Source: Solibacillus sp. FSL R7-0682 (GTDB lineage: Bacteria > Bacillota > Bacilli > Bacillales_A > Planococcaceae). From it: a DNA stretch of 64,000 nucleotides. The stretch lies in assembly GCF_038005985.1 (NCBI RefSeq), contig NZ_JBBOUI010000001.1:3058001-3122000 (forward strand), read 5' to 3'. The notes beneath the pieces were generated by a model that worked only from the letters and a program-made list of their open reading frames with translations, ran no database searches and was not told the DNA's origin. Of this stretch, positions 22,354 through 31,188 are shown one piece after another. The translations under genes and the position numbers were made by a program. Each line of letters opens with the position of its first letter. Position 1 is the first letter of the stretch.

Positions 22354-22857
22354 TTACTCGAAAGTTAAATTAGAAATTTCACCAGATACTTCTACATTTT
22401 CTGGTGTACATAAAAAGATATCATTTCCAATTCGTTGAATGTCTCCACCTAAAGCATACACTGTTCCGCTTAAAAAATCGATAATTCGCTTCCCTTGATC
22501 ACGGTCAATTCGTTGTAAATTGACAACCGTTGCTCGCTTATTTTTTAAATGCTCAGCTATATCTTGTGCCTCTGCATAAACACGAGGTTCAATTAAGACA
22601 AGTTTTGAATTTTTTGAAGACGTAGCAGCTTGTAAACTTACAACATTATTTTGCACCGATACTTCATTTCGCGGTTGCTGAACTTTTCGTTCTTTTTTCA
22701 TACGATTGTGAATAACTTGTTGTTGCTGCATTTGCTCATAGTTTTGAGCAGGCACGGCTTTGGGAGCAGCATGTTGTGTTGTTTGTGCTGGAGCTTGATA
22801 ATCTTCCTCTGCTTCTTCTAAATAAAAGAACTTATCGAAAATATTTTTTATGCTCAT
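22354..22857 (-). CDS. sepF: Cell-division protein SepF
   Basis: FtsZ-binding protein that forms rings, bundles FtsZ filaments and helps anchor the Z-ring to the membrane. The N-terminus ([15 protein letters not shown]) fits the amphipathic membrane-binding helix. A Gln/Ala-rich linker (about residues 20-75) precedes the conserved SepF core, with [17 protein letters not shown] and VNLQRID. The length (167 residues) and position are as in B. subtilis ylmF. Confidence 0.95.
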   Translation of the reverse strand: MSIKNIFDKFFYLEEAEEDYQAPAQTTQHAAPKAVPAQNYEQMQQQQVIHNRMKKERKVQQPRNEVSVQNNVVSLQAATSSKNSKLVLIEPRVYAEAQDIAEHLKNKRATVVNLQRIDRDQGKRIIDFLSGTVYALGGDIQRIGNDIFLCTPENVEVSGEISNLTFE

Positions 22858-22869
22858 AGTAAATCCTCC

Positions 22870-23538
22870 TTAACCAACAAGAGCTGTTCCAATTCTTACA
22901 AACGTTGCACCCTCTTCAACAGCAATTTCATAATCATTGGACATGCCCATTGATAATTCTTTACAAGGTACATTTGGAATGTTTAATTGTTGAACTTCCT
23001 GTTGCAACTGTTTTAAATCCTGAAATACGCGTCGTATGATTGATTCATCTTCAGAAAAAGGTGCCATTGTCATTAAACCAATTACTTCGATTTTTGAAAA
23101 TTGCTCTAGCTGTTTCACAAAATCAAGCGCTTGCTCTTTTGTCAAACCATGTTTAGATTCTTCTCCGGAAACATTTACTTGAACGAAACATTTCACAGTT
23201 TTTGAAGCTCTTTTTTCAATTTCTTCTGCTAAACTTAAACGATCTAAAGAATGTAAATAATCAATATGATCAATTACTTGCTTAACTTTACGCGTTTGTA
23301 GCGAACCAATATAGTGCCAAGCTACTTCAGACTGAATCGATTGCAGTTTTACTTGTAATCCTTCTGGACGATTTTCACCTAGGTGAATAAGTCCTGCTTC
23401 AATTGCCTCATTTGTGCGTAGAACATCTACTTCTTTAGTAACCGCAATAATTTTTACATCTTGCTGGCGCATTGCACGCTGTTTTGCTTGTTCTATTTTG
23501 TTTTGGATATTTTCTAAGTTATTTACGATTTTCGCCAC
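22870..23538 (-). CDS. ylmE: YggS/YlmE-family pyridoxal-phosphate homeostasis protein
   Basis: Single-domain alanine-racemase-like barrel that binds PLP and helps keep PLP and amino-acid pools balanced. The PLP lysine lies in IIAVTKEV (about residue 35); ENRPEGLQVK and LSMGMSNDYEIAVEEG motifs are also present. It has 222 residues. Translation probably starts at GTG 23538 with only a weak purine-rich ribosome site. In B. subtilis ylmD precedes ylmE; here only 75 bases separate ylmC from ylmE, so ylmD is absent from the locus. Confidence 0.93.
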   Translation of the reverse strand: MAKIVNNLENIQNKIEQAKQRAMRQQDVKIIAVTKEVDVLRTNEAIEAGLIHLGENRPEGLQVKLQSIQSEVAWHYIGSLQTRKVKQVIDHIDYLHSLDRLSLAEEIEKRASKTVKCFVQVNVSGEESKHGLTKEQALDFVKQLEQFSKIEVIGLMTMAPFSEDESIIRRVFQDLKQLQQEVQQLNIPNVPCKELSMGMSNDYEIAVEEGATFVRIGTALVG

Positions 23539-23613
23539 TTTTTTCCCAACTTTACAACAATAGTTTCTTTCATTGTATCAAGGGAGTCTATAATTTTCAA
23601 TGAATAGCGCGAC

Positions 23614-23853
23614 CTATTCCTCTCCAGTATTTACAAGTATGACATCTTTTCCAACTGTGAGAATATTACTAAAGGCAATCTTTCTAATAGCTTCTTCCCC
23701 TTGAAATAAGTGGTAAAACTTTTTAGGTGTAGAAATAATGAATGCTAATATAACTCCTTCCTTTTCGCAAACTTCCGCATCTACGATATAACCAATAAAT
23801 TTCCCACTTGAGGCTTCGATAATTTCCTTTTCCTGAACAGACGTAAAGCGCAT
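23614..23853 (-). CDS. ylmC: YlmC/YmxH-family PRC-barrel sporulation protein
   Basis: Protein of 79 residues with a PRC-barrel-like fold, as suggested by GKFIGYIVDAEV and IAFSNILTVGKDVILV. YlmC/YmxH-family genes occur in spore formers; their function is not established. It lies downstream of sigG, separated by a strong hairpin, and starts the ylm group here. YlmA, present between sigG and ylmC in B. subtilis, is missing. Confidence 0.85.
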   Translation of the reverse strand: MRFTSVQEKEIIEASSGKFIGYIVDAEVCEKEGVILAFIISTPKKFYHLFQGEEAIRKIAFSNILTVGKDVILVNTGEE

Positions 23854-23883
23854 GCCCGCATCCTTCCTTCAATGTATTGAAAA

Positions 23884-23912
23884 GGGACGGCCCACAACAC
23901 TTGGACTGTCCC
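23884..23912 (-). terminator. Terminator of sigG
   Basis: An eleven-base-pair stem with one mismatch (GGGACAGTCCA, 23912-23902, with TGGGCCGTCCC, 23894-23884) is followed by TTTTC on the minus strand, 27 bases after the sigG stop. Confidence 0.75.
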
Positions 23913-23938
23913 ACACTTTACCTTATTCCCTTCAAGAC

Positions 23939-24709
23939 TTAACGAAAATCTCGTTTCATCATTTCAACAGCGCTTTTTTCTAACCTTGAAATTTGTGCTT
24001 GTGAAATTCCTAAAGATTGCGCAATTTCTGATTGCGTTTCTCCATAATAAAAACGTTTAGTTATTATCATCCTTTGTCGTACATCTAGTTTTTTCATACT
24101 TTCTTGCAATGAAATTGTGCCAACCCAATGTTCTTCTGTTATTTTGTCTTTCAATTGGTCGATCATATAAATTGCGTCGCCACCATCTGAAAAGATTGGT
24201 TCTTGTAATGATACTGGATCTTGAATTGCATCAAGAGCAAATAGCACATCTTCTTTTTTCATTTCAATTGCTTTTGCAAGTTGTTCGATTGTAGGTTCTA
24301 CTAAATTTTCGACAATGAATTTTTCTCTTGCCTGCATCGCCTTATAGGCAATATCTCGTAATGAGCGAGACACGCGCAATGAATGATGGTCTCGTAAATG
24401 ACGACGTATTTCTCCCATAATCATTGGTACCGCATATGTTGAAAAACGGACATTATGTTTAAGATCAAAATTATCGATCGCTTTCAATAATCCAATGCAA
24501 CCAACTTGAAACAGATCATCTGCTTGCTCTCCTCTATATGCATATCTTCCGACAATGCTAAGTACTAAACGTAAATTACAAAACACTAATTCTTCTCGAA
24601 CATATTCTTCTCCCTGCTGTAACCGTATAAAAAGCTCTTTCATTTCATCAGGTTTTAATATAGGTAATGTAGATGTATCAACACCGCAAAGCTCTACTTT
24701 TGTACGCAT
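23939..24709 (-). CDS. sigG: RNA polymerase sigma-G factor (late forespore)
   Basis: Directs late forespore transcription after engulfment. It closely follows the family from its N-terminus (KVELCGVDTSTLP). Region 2 has DDLFQVGCIGLLKAIDNFD and STYAVPMIMGEIRRHLRD. Region 4 ends in a helix-turn-helix around SLGISQAQISRLEKSA. It has 256 residues. It follows spoIIGA-sigE as in all Bacillus-like genomes, with a candidate sigma-F promoter in the 91-base gap. Sigma-G is normally held by an anti-sigma factor such as SpoIIAB or Gin, neither of which is in the window. Confidence 0.96.
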   Translation of the reverse strand: MRTKVELCGVDTSTLPILKPDEMKELFIRLQQGEEYVREELVFCNLRLVLSIVGRYAYRGEQADDLFQVGCIGLLKAIDNFDLKHNVRFSTYAVPMIMGEIRRHLRDHHSLRVSRSLRDIAYKAMQAREKFIVENLVEPTIEQLAKAIEMKKEDVLFALDAIQDPVSLQEPIFSDGGDAIYMIDQLKDKITEEHWVGTISLQESMKKLDVRQRMIITKRFYYGETQSEIAQSLGISQAQISRLEKSAVEMMKRDFR

Positions 24710-24753
24710 TCGCTTTCACCTTCCGAACTTCTATAATCTCTTTCTTTAGAGTC

Positions 24754-24781
24754 AGTTTGTCCGGAAAATTTTTAGCTATGC
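24754..24781 (-). promoter_or_regulatory. Possible sigma-F-type promoter of sigG
   Basis: On the minus strand GCATA (24781-24777) is followed after 14 bases by GGACAAACT (24762-24754), which fits the GGNNANANT -10 element of sigma-F promoters. The spacer is one or two bases short of usual. Position, about 45 bases before the sigG start, and known control of sigG by sigma-F support it. Confidence 0.4.
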
Positions 24782-24800
24782 GAGCCAATTTTAGCCAGTG

Positions 24801-25508
24801 CTATGCAATTGGTTCATTTAAAAATTCACGTAAATCTAAAATAATTTTCTTTTCTAATCGTGAAATATATGACTGTGAAATACCTAAATGATCTGCTACT
24901 TCTTTTTGTGTCATTTCCTCTTTACCATTTAATCCAAAACGGCATTCCATAATGTATTTTTCTCTAGGCGTTAATTGATTAATTGCCATAAACATATGCT
25001 GTCTTTCTAGTTTGCGCTCTACATCTAATGTAATAATATGTTCCTCGGTTCCTAAAATGTCAGATAATAACAACTCATTACCATCTGCATCAGAATTAAG
25101 TGGCTCATCAAATGACACTTCACCTTTCATTCGACTTGTTTTTCGTAGGTGCATCAATATTTCATTTTCAATGCAGCGTGATGCGTATGTCGCTAATTTA
25201 ATATTTTTTTCTAAATTGAATGTTTCAATTGCTTTAATTAACCCAATTGAGCCAATACTAATTAAATCTTCAATAGGAGTTCCTGTATTATCGAATCTTC
25301 TTGCGATATACACTACTAAGCGTAAATTCCGCTCTATTAGCATATCTCTGGCATGTAAATCTCCATTCATAAAAGCTTCTACTACGACAACTTCTTCTTC
25401 ACGAGTTAATGGAATAGGCAATGAATCATGTCCTCCTATATAGTATGTCCCTTTTTTAAAATAGTTGTGAATGATATTCAAAATAAAGTTTTTTATTTTT
25501 TGAAGCAA
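24801..25508 (-). CDS. sigE: RNA polymerase sigma-E factor (early mother cell), made as pro-sigma-E
   Basis: Controls early mother-cell genes. It is made as an inactive precursor; the N-terminal hydrophobic helix ([15 protein letters not shown]) is the pro-region removed by SpoIIGA, probably near the TYYIGG segment. Region 2 has [16 protein letters not shown] and [16 protein letters not shown]; region 4 ends with [15 protein letters not shown] choose the TTG at 25508 because AAGGGAGG lies seven bases upstream and this gives 235 residues, like B. subtilis. The longer frame from 25553 runs into spoIIGA. Confidence 0.94.
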   Translation of the reverse strand: MLQKIKNFILNIIHNYFKKGTYYIGGHDSLPIPLTREEEVVVVEAFMNGDLHARDMLIERNLRLVVYIARRFDNTGTPIEDLISIGSIGLIKAIETFNLEKNIKLATYASRCIENEILMHLRKTSRMKGEVSFDEPLNSDADGNELLLSDILGTEEHIITLDVERKLERQHMFMAINQLTPREKYIMECRFGLNGKEEMTQKEVADHLGISQSYISRLEKKIILDLREFLNEPIA

Positions 25509-25521
25509 TACCGATCCTCCC

Positions 25522-26343
25522 TTATGAATTAATAAGAACAATGACATGTGCAATCATTTGAGCATTCTGCGGAAAAAGTGCATCGTTTTTAGTGAATACG
25601 ACATAATGATTCGAAAAGGTTTGTTCATTTATTCGAATATTAGCGCGAAAGGCAGGTACAAGCGTGGTACGTTGTTGCACAGTTGTTAGCGGAATAATTC
25701 GAATGATTTTTTTAAGTTCTTTTGGAAACATTTCTAAAGAAAGTGGTTCATGTTCTGACCACTGTAATAAACTTTCTTGAAATTCGGTTTGGAGCTGATT
25801 TTTTACTGCCTTATAAGATATAAAATGAACCGGAGATTGACTTAATGGCTCAATACATTCATTTCCCGTATCAATATAGGCAAGTAATTGTAAAGTATCG
25901 TTCGAAAGTTGAATTTCACAATGCGTGACATATTGATTTTGAATCGCTCGTTGTATTTTTAACAGCCAGCCTTTCTTTACCAGTATGAAACTAATACATA
26001 CTATGCAACTACAGAGCAGAATATAAACTAAAAATGAGTCACTCCATAAATAGGATTGAACCGCAGTTAATAATCCTCCTGCTAAAAATGTCGCGATCAC
26101 TAACCAACTTCCTTGTTGAATAAAGCTCCGCCATTGAAATGAAAAAGCTAGACCAATCAATACGATAAAACTTAAAAATGTCATTACAACATTGCCATAA
26201 AAAATAATGGCAATAAGCGCACTACAAATAGCACTCAAAATCATTCGCCAAGTTGGTATTGATTTATTTGTGACTGCTTGTGTAAAGCGAAGTAAAACAA
26301 CATTCAATAAAACATTAAATAAAAATATCCATTCCGCAAACAT
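25522..26343 (-). CDS. spoIIGA: Sigma-E-processing aspartic peptidase SpoIIGA
   Basis: Membrane protease that cleaves pro-sigma-E after being triggered by SpoIIR from the forespore. The first about 125 residues form five hydrophobic segments; the C-terminal cytoplasmic domain carries the single active-site motif DTGN (Asp158), as expected for an enzyme that acts as a dimer. The protein has 273 residues, about 35 fewer than in B. subtilis. AGGAGG precedes the ATG. sigE follows 13 bases after its stop, in the conserved spoIIG operon. Confidence 0.94.
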   Translation of the reverse strand: MFAEWIFLFNVLLNVVLLRFTQAVTNKSIPTWRMILSAICSALIAIIFYGNVVMTFLSFIVLIGLAFSFQWRSFIQQGSWLVIATFLAGGLLTAVQSYLWSDSFLVYILLCSCIVCISFILVKKGWLLKIQRAIQNQYVTHCEIQLSNDTLQLLAYIDTGNECIEPLSQSPVHFISYKAVKNQLQTEFQESLLQWSEHEPLSLEMFPKELKKIIRIIPLTTVQQRTTLVPAFRANIRINEQTFSNHYVVFTKNDALFPQNAQMIAHVIVLINS

Positions 26344-26436
26344 GCATTGTCCTCCTATATCAAAACTAGCATTTTGCTTCGTAAAAAAATGTCAAATAGA
26401 AGGAGCAATTCAAATAATTTCTTAGACACATTCTTT

Positions 26437-26511
26437 TTAATTTCCAATTAATTCGACAAAAGGGCGTGTCCCAGTTTCAAAATACGCTATAGCATTTTCT
26501 AGTTCGACCAT
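26437..26511 (-). CDS. Possible 24-residue peptide upstream of spoIIGA
   Basis: The open frame reads MVELENAIAYFE and ends FVELIGN. Its composition is protein-like (mixed acidic and aromatic residues, VEL repeated at both ends) in an otherwise AT-rich gap. An AGGGGG lies upstream, but about 20 bases from the ATG; a GTG two codons up (26517) would be about 15 bases from it, so the ribosome site is poorly placed. I recognise no family. It could be a small gene, the remnant of a lost gene, or chance. Confidence 0.2.
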   Translation of the reverse strand: MVELENAIAYFETGTRPFVELIGN

Positions 26512-26680
26512 TGCCACAATTGTTATTATGCACCCCCTAATACACTTACAATTTATATAATAATTAGTAATTTTAGGTTCAAATATTGAGGAATGTTAAT
26601 ACTTAACACTATTGTCATTATAAAAATGACATTTATTTAAGTTGCTGGATTGTATCCTTTGCTTGAATACGGAATAACGC

Positions 26681-26720
26681 AAAAAAAAGCCAACCTATCT
26701 ATTTACAAAGATAGGTTGAC
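26681..26720 (-). terminator. Terminator of ftsAZ
   Basis: A stem of at least ten perfect pairs (CAACCTATCT, 26719-26710, with AGATAGGTTG, 26700-26691) is followed by eight T on the minus strand, 20 bases after the ftsZ stop. Confidence 0.95.
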
Positions 26721-26739
26721 CTTCTAATAATTTATTAGA

Positions 26740-27900
26740 TTAACGATTACGACGGTTGCGTAAAAATGTCGGAATGTCTAATGCTTCCTCTTGTTGATAA
26801 TTCCCTTGCGTTTGTTGACGTGGTGCTTCTTGATGAATCGTTTCCTGAACTCGAGGTTGAACAGGTTGTTGTGGTGCAGCATGAGTAGCAGCTTGTTGAC
26901 GAGCACCAAGAGATGGTCGAATTGGCTGAGGTTTTACCGCGATAAAATCATCTGAGAAACCTGTTGCGATAACTGTAACGATAATTTCATCATTTAAATT
27001 ATCATTAATTACCGAACCGAAAATCATGTTTACTTCTTCATCTGATGCTAATTGAACAATATCCGCAGCTTCTTGTACTTCAAATAAGCTTAAGTTTGTC
27101 CCACCAGTAATGTTCATAATGACACCTTTTGCTCCATCGATTGAAGTTTCTAACAGTGGAGAAGATATCGCTTTTTTCGCGGCCTCTACAGCACGATTTT
27201 CACCAGAAGCAATACCAATTCCCATTAATGCTGAGCCTTTGTCGGACATAATTGTTTTTACATCGGCAAAGTCAAGATTAATTAGTCCTGGCGTAGCGAT
27301 TAAATCAGAAATACCTTGTACACCTTGACGTAATACATTATCTGCTTCACGGAACGCTTCTAGCATTGGCGTAGATTTGTCTACAATCTGTAAAAGTTTA
27401 TCGTTTGGAATAACAATTAGCGTATCAACAGCATCTTTCATAGATGTAATACCACCAATTGCTTGTGTTTGACGCTTACGTCCTTCAAATGTAAACGGAC
27501 GTGTGACAACGCCTACTGTTAAAGCACCTAAGTCACGTGCAATTGAAGCGATAACGGGTGCTGCACCTGTTCCGGTACCACCGCCCATACCAGCAGTAAC
27601 GAAAACCATATCTGCCCCGCGTAATACTTCTTCAAGCTGTTCACGGCTTTCTTCTGCTGCCTTTTTACCTACTTCAGGATTTGCGCCAGCACCTAGTCCA
27701 CGTGTTAATTTTCCACCAATTTGTAATTTAAATTCAGCTTTTGATAAATTTAAAGCTTGTGCGTCTGTATTAACTGCAATAAAGTCAACACCTTGTACGC
27801 CATGCTCAATCATTCGGTTTACAGCGTTATTACCGCCACCACCAACGCCGATTACTTTAATAACCGCCAGTTGGTCCATACCCGTTTCAAATTCTAACAT
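26740..27900 (-). CDS. ftsZ: Cell-division GTPase FtsZ
   Basis: Tubulin-like GTPase that polymerises into the Z-ring. It has the N-terminal [11 protein letters not shown] loop (about residue 20), the tubulin signature [10 protein letters not shown] (about 104-113), a Gln/Pro/Ala-rich linker (about 320-365) and the C-terminal peptide [12 protein letters not shown] that binds FtsA and SepF. It has 386 residues, close to the Bacillus length. It lies 37 bases downstream of ftsA and is followed by a strong terminator. Confidence 0.98.
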   Translation of the reverse strand: MLEFETGMDQLAVIKVIGVGGGGNNAVNRMIEHGVQGVDFIAVNTDAQALNLSKAEFKLQIGGKLTRGLGAGANPEVGKKAAEESREQLEEVLRGADMVFVTAGMGGGTGTGAAPVIASIARDLGALTVGVVTRPFTFEGRKRQTQAIGGITSMKDAVDTLIVIPNDKLLQIVDKSTPMLEAFREADNVLRQGVQGISDLIATPGLINLDFADVKTIMSDKGSALMGIGIASGENRAVEAAKKAISSPLLETSIDGAKGVIMNITGGTNLSLFEVQEAADIVQLASDEEVNMIFGSVINDNLNDEIIVTVIATGFSDDFIAVKPQPIRPSLGARQQAATHAAPQQPVQPRVQETIHQEAPRQQTQGNYQQEEALDIPTFLRNRRNR

Positions 27901-27937
27901 ATGATTCTCCTCCTACTAGTCGTCATTCAATTTTCGT

Positions 27938-29230
27938 TTAATCGAAAAATTTATTTAATAAGTTTTTAGCGCGATTAATTACACTTACTTTATTGCCGCT
28001 TTCTACTCTTTCCGGCGCATTCGCTTGTTTTTTAGAAGGAGTTTGTTGAGCAGGGTATGGTGCATAAGAAGTAATTGTAGTCGGCTCACTTCTACCATAA
28101 AAATCATCATCTGCATTCGCATAACGAATTAACCCTACCGACGTAGTAAATGCTGGCTCACGAACACCAATATAATCAGGTGTATAAATTCGAACACGCG
28201 TTAACATAACTTGGCGAGCCAGTTGAGCAATTCCTTCAAGTTGAGCTACCCCACCTGAAATGACAATACCACCTGGTAAATCTTGAATACCCATTCGAGC
28301 TAATTCGTCTAATACTAATTCAAATAATTCTTCTAAACGAACACCGATAATTTCAGCAATATAGCGTTGGCTATATTGATCTGTTGTATCTGTCCCTACT
28401 ACTGGTACTTCGAATAATTGTTCATCCGAAGCATCTTCATAAAAGGCATGTCCGTATTGTTTTTTTATTTTTTCAGCTTGCTCCGTCGGTGTTTTTAAAA
28501 CAATAGATATATCTTTTGTTATGTGATCTCCACCAACAGGAATTACGGCCGTATGCGTTAGTAATCCTTCATGGAAAACAGCAACTGTAGTAGAACCTCC
28601 ACCTAAATCAATATAAGCAGTTCCTTGGTTCTTTTCATCTTCTGTTAGTGCAAATGTTCCTGCTGCTAATGGTTGTAAATAGATTTCACGAATTTGTAAG
28701 CCTGCACGTTCTACACATCGTAATACATTATGTACAAGCGTCTTTGAAGTGGTAATCATTGTTGCGTCCATCTCTAAACGTATGCCAATCATTCCACGTG
28801 GATCTTTTATTTCGTCAAGGTTGTCCACTATAAATTGTTTAGGTATTAAGTTTACTAACTCTCGCTCTGGTGGAATCGACATTACTTGTGCAGAATCGAT
28901 TACACGAGCTAAATCCTCGTCGGTAATTTCGCGATCTTCACCGTTTACAGCAACAACACCTTTAACTGACTGTAAATATGTTTGATTCGCAGGTACACCA
29001 AGTACCACTTCTTCTATTTTTATACCAGTCATTCTCTCTGCTTGTTCTACTGCTTTTTTTATGGATTGTACGGTTGCATCTATATCTACAATTGCACCTT
29101 TACGAACACCCGTTGATTTCACATGACCTACACCAATAACGTGCAATTGATCATCGCTCATTTCTCCGATCAAGACCTTAATAGAAGATGACCCGATATC
29201 AAGAGAAACATATATTTCTTGATGATTCAA
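27938..29230 (-). CDS. ftsA: Cell-division protein FtsA
   Basis: Actin-like ATPase that anchors FtsZ to the membrane. It starts with the nucleotide-binding phosphate loop SLDIGSSSIKVL, has a second loop YIDLGGGSTTVAVF (about residue 205), and ends with an amphipathic helix (INRAKNLLNKFF) for membrane binding. I choose the TTG at 29230, which has AAGGAGGTG seven bases upstream and gives 430 residues beginning near NHQEIYVSLDIG, like other Bacillus FtsA. The longer frame from 29266 includes the ribosome site itself. Confidence 0.95.
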   Translation of the reverse strand: MNHQEIYVSLDIGSSSIKVLIGEMSDDQLHVIGVGHVKSTGVRKGAIVDIDATVQSIKKAVEQAERMTGIKIEEVVLGVPANQTYLQSVKGVVAVNGEDREITDEDLARVIDSAQVMSIPPERELVNLIPKQFIVDNLDEIKDPRGMIGIRLEMDATMITTSKTLVHNVLRCVERAGLQIREIYLQPLAAGTFALTEDEKNQGTAYIDLGGGSTTVAVFHEGLLTHTAVIPVGGDHITKDISIVLKTPTEQAEKIKKQYGHAFYEDASDEQLFEVPVVGTDTTDQYSQRYIAEIIGVRLEELFELVLDELARMGIQDLPGGIVISGGVAQLEGIAQLARQVMLTRVRIYTPDYIGVREPAFTTSVGLIRYANADDDFYGRSEPTTITSYAPYPAQQTPSKKQANAPERVESGNKVSVINRAKNLLNKFFD

Positions 29231-29331
29231 TTTACTGCACCTCCTTCGATTACTCCTATATTTCATTCTATTGTAAATTTAAGAGATTGTCTAAGTAAAA
29301 CAATAATTGTAATGATATTTTAACCCTATTG

Positions 29332-29697
29332 TTACGAGTTTTCACCCTTTTTTAATCGTCTGTTATCCAATTTTGTTAATATAATCCTACGAATTACTGC
29401 GATATTTTGAAACAATCTTACTCCGAATGCAAAAATTGCTGCTAAATATAAATCCACACCAATATGAACACCTAAAAAAGCGAGTCCTGCTGCTAAAATT
29501 ATATTAAAGAAAAAGCCTGAAATAAATACTTTATCATCATAGACTTGTTGTAATTGAGCTCTTATTCCACCTACCATCGTATCGAGTGCTGCAAGTACGG
29601 CAATAGATAAATAATTTTCATAAACAGTTGGAATTTGAATATCCGTTAAAATGCCTAATAGTACACCAAATACCAATCCTAATAGTGGCAACCACAT
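29332..29697 (-). CDS. sbp: Small basic protein Sbp (DUF1290 family)
   Basis: Membrane protein of 121 residues with three or four hydrophobic segments and a basic tail (ILTKLDNRRLKKGE). This family lies immediately upstream of ftsA in Bacillus and relatives. Its function is unknown; its place among ylxW, ylxX and ftsA points to a cell-envelope or division role. It begins 15 bases after ylxX, so the three are co-transcribed. Confidence 0.88.
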   Translation of the reverse strand: MWLPLLGLVFGVLLGILTDIQIPTVYENYLSIAVLAALDTMVGGIRAQLQQVYDDKVFISGFFFNIILAAGLAFLGVHIGVDLYLAAIFAFGVRLFQNIAVIRRIILTKLDNRRLKKGENS

Positions 29698-29712
29698 ATT
29701 CGCATCCCCTTC

Positions 29713-30423
29713 TTATTTTTCGTCTATATATTTACTTTTGTGTAGTGATACTGTCGAATTAATTCGAATGTTTCGTTTTGCATCTTGAATCGTTAGCATT
29801 AGATTATCAATATAAAATTCATCTTGAAATGTTGAGGCCAGCAAATGGTTTCGAAGCCTTTCAGCCTGTTCTTGTGTTTGTGTAATTACATTAATTTGAA
29901 TATTTGTTTTATCAATAGCTTCACTATTTATTGTTGTTTTTCCATTAATATCACGAATCGCAGAATTATATGTTAAGCGCTTGTCATCAATTTCAATGGC
30001 TTGGGCGTTATAACGATACAAATCGTTCACAAGTCGAATTAATAGATCTGGTGAAATAGGTTTTATTTCATATCCAAACTGCTGCAATTCTAGTGAAGGT
30101 TCAATTGTTAATGTTATCCCCGGACCGCTAATTGGCAATAATCCAGCTTGTTTTTTTAAATCATTTACAGTCTCTTGCAATAAAAGTTCTGGGTTATTAA
30201 ACTCAGCATCTTCATATTTATCAACCGTCTCCGTTAAATCGTTGATCGATGATAATAACTCTGAATGGCGTGACTTTTCTAAAGATAACTCTTGACGTAT
30301 TTCCCAAATATCTTGCGTATTTCGTTCGGTTGGATTTTGTACTGTATTGTATTGAACAGCTAGCATAAAACCAATGATGAACGATATAATGGTAATATTA
30401 CGATACATTTTTTTCGTCATCAT
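29713..30423 (-). CDS. ylxX: YlxX, DUF881-family protein
   Basis: Protein of 236 residues with one N-terminal membrane anchor (about residues 8-25), a coiled-coil stretch (about 40-90) and the extracytoplasmic DUF881 domain, with SGPGITLTIEP and LVNDLYRYNAQAIEIDDKRL. It is a paralogue of the gene just upstream (ylxW), with the same architecture, apparently from an old duplication. Function unknown; both lie between divIB and ftsA as in Bacillus. Confidence 0.87.
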   Translation of the reverse strand: MMTKKMYRNITIISFIIGFMLAVQYNTVQNPTERNTQDIWEIRQELSLEKSRHSELLSSINDLTETVDKYEDAEFNNPELLLQETVNDLKKQAGLLPISGPGITLTIEPSLELQQFGYEIKPISPDLLIRLVNDLYRYNAQAIEIDDKRLTYNSAIRDINGKTTINSEAIDKTNIQINVITQTQEQAERLRNHLLASTFQDEFYIDNLMLTIQDAKRNIRINSTVSLHKSKYIDEK

Positions 30424-30444
30424 GTGTTCCTCCGAATCATTTCC

Positions 30445-31188
30445 TTACTCTTCAATAATTGATTGCATTTGAATTGCATTACTTTTCTCTAATGTGACAA
30501 TGATCTGCTCATTTAGTAATTGATCAAAAATACCGCCGCTAATTTCTAACGATGAAATGAGCACATCTTGATCGCCAACTGCCTCAACGACAAATGGTGC
30601 TGGATACTGCACACCATCAATCGTAATAACTGGACCATTACAGCTAATATAAGAATTTGTCTTTAAGCGTTGGCCATTTATAGCAATTGCTTCTGCTCCA
30701 GCAATTTTCAATTCATTGAGCACTTTAAAAATATGGCTTTCGTGCACGATATAATCATTCGGGTTTGTTGAAGTTGGATCATAGTCTCTATCTTCTAACG
30801 TAACTTTAATCCCTTGTCCCTCACCAGATGAATAGCCTAATAACAGACGAAGCTGCTCGGCATCTGCAATATTTTGCTCATATTGATCCTCGTTTGATGA
30901 AAATTCTTTTTCATACGTACGAATTTTTTTTTCTAATGCAGCAAGCTCCTCTGCTAGCTCTTTATTACGTTCTTTTTGAGCAATTAGATCTTCCAAATAT
31001 TTATTTTCTTGATCTATATGCGGGGAAGCTGTACTTAACGTCCGTTTGTCCTTCGTCAAATTATAGGAAATACCTATAATAAATCCTGTGATTATACATA
31101 CAATGAGAAGTACGATATATTTGCGAGAAAAGGGAAAATTTTTATTACTCGGATGATTGTTCTTGCGGTTCATCTTGTTGTTCATCAC
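30445..31188 (-). CDS. ylxW: YlxW, DUF881-family protein
   Basis: Paralogue of ylxX with the same layout: cytoplasmic basic N-terminus, one membrane segment (about residues 25-43), a coiled coil (about 60-110) and a DUF881 domain with GQGIKVTLEDRDYD and VLNELKIAGAEAIAINGQRL. The start is uncertain: a GTG at 31188 has AAGGGGG about nine bases upstream, an ATG follows directly, and all options overlap the divIB 3' end by 30-44 bases. Function unknown; division-cluster neighbour. Confidence 0.86.
   Translation of the reverse strand: MMNNKMNRKNNHPSNKNFPFSRKYIVLLIVCIITGFIIGISYNLTKDKRTLSTASPHIDQENKYLEDLIAQKERNKELAEELAALEKKIRTYEKEFSSNEDQYEQNIADAEQLRLLLGYSSGEGQGIKVTLEDRDYDPTSTNPNDYIVHESHIFKVLNELKIAGAEAIAINGQRLKTNSYISCNGPVITIDGVQYPAPFVVEAVGDQDVLISSLEISGGIFDQLLNEQIIVTLEKSNAIQMQSIIEE

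Larger units (their letters stand above)
26344..26739. other. Intergenic region between ftsZ and spoIIGA
   Basis: This 396-base gap has the ftsZ terminator at its right end and the spoIIG promoter region at its left. On the minus strand there is a TTGACA about 50 bases before spoIIGA without a good -10. An exact Spo0A-box match TGTCGAA lies at 26458-26452 and a near match GGTCGAA at 26509-26503. Both 'boxes' also fall on Val-Glu codons of a small open frame (26437-26511), so either reading could be coincidence. A hairpin (26614-26632) without a T-tail is also present. B. subtilis bpr is not here. Confidence 0.5.

Noticed and set aside
27503-27904. 133-codon plus-strand frame over ftsZ
   Set aside because: Low-complexity antisense frame (Pro/Ala/Ser-rich) of a highly conserved gene.
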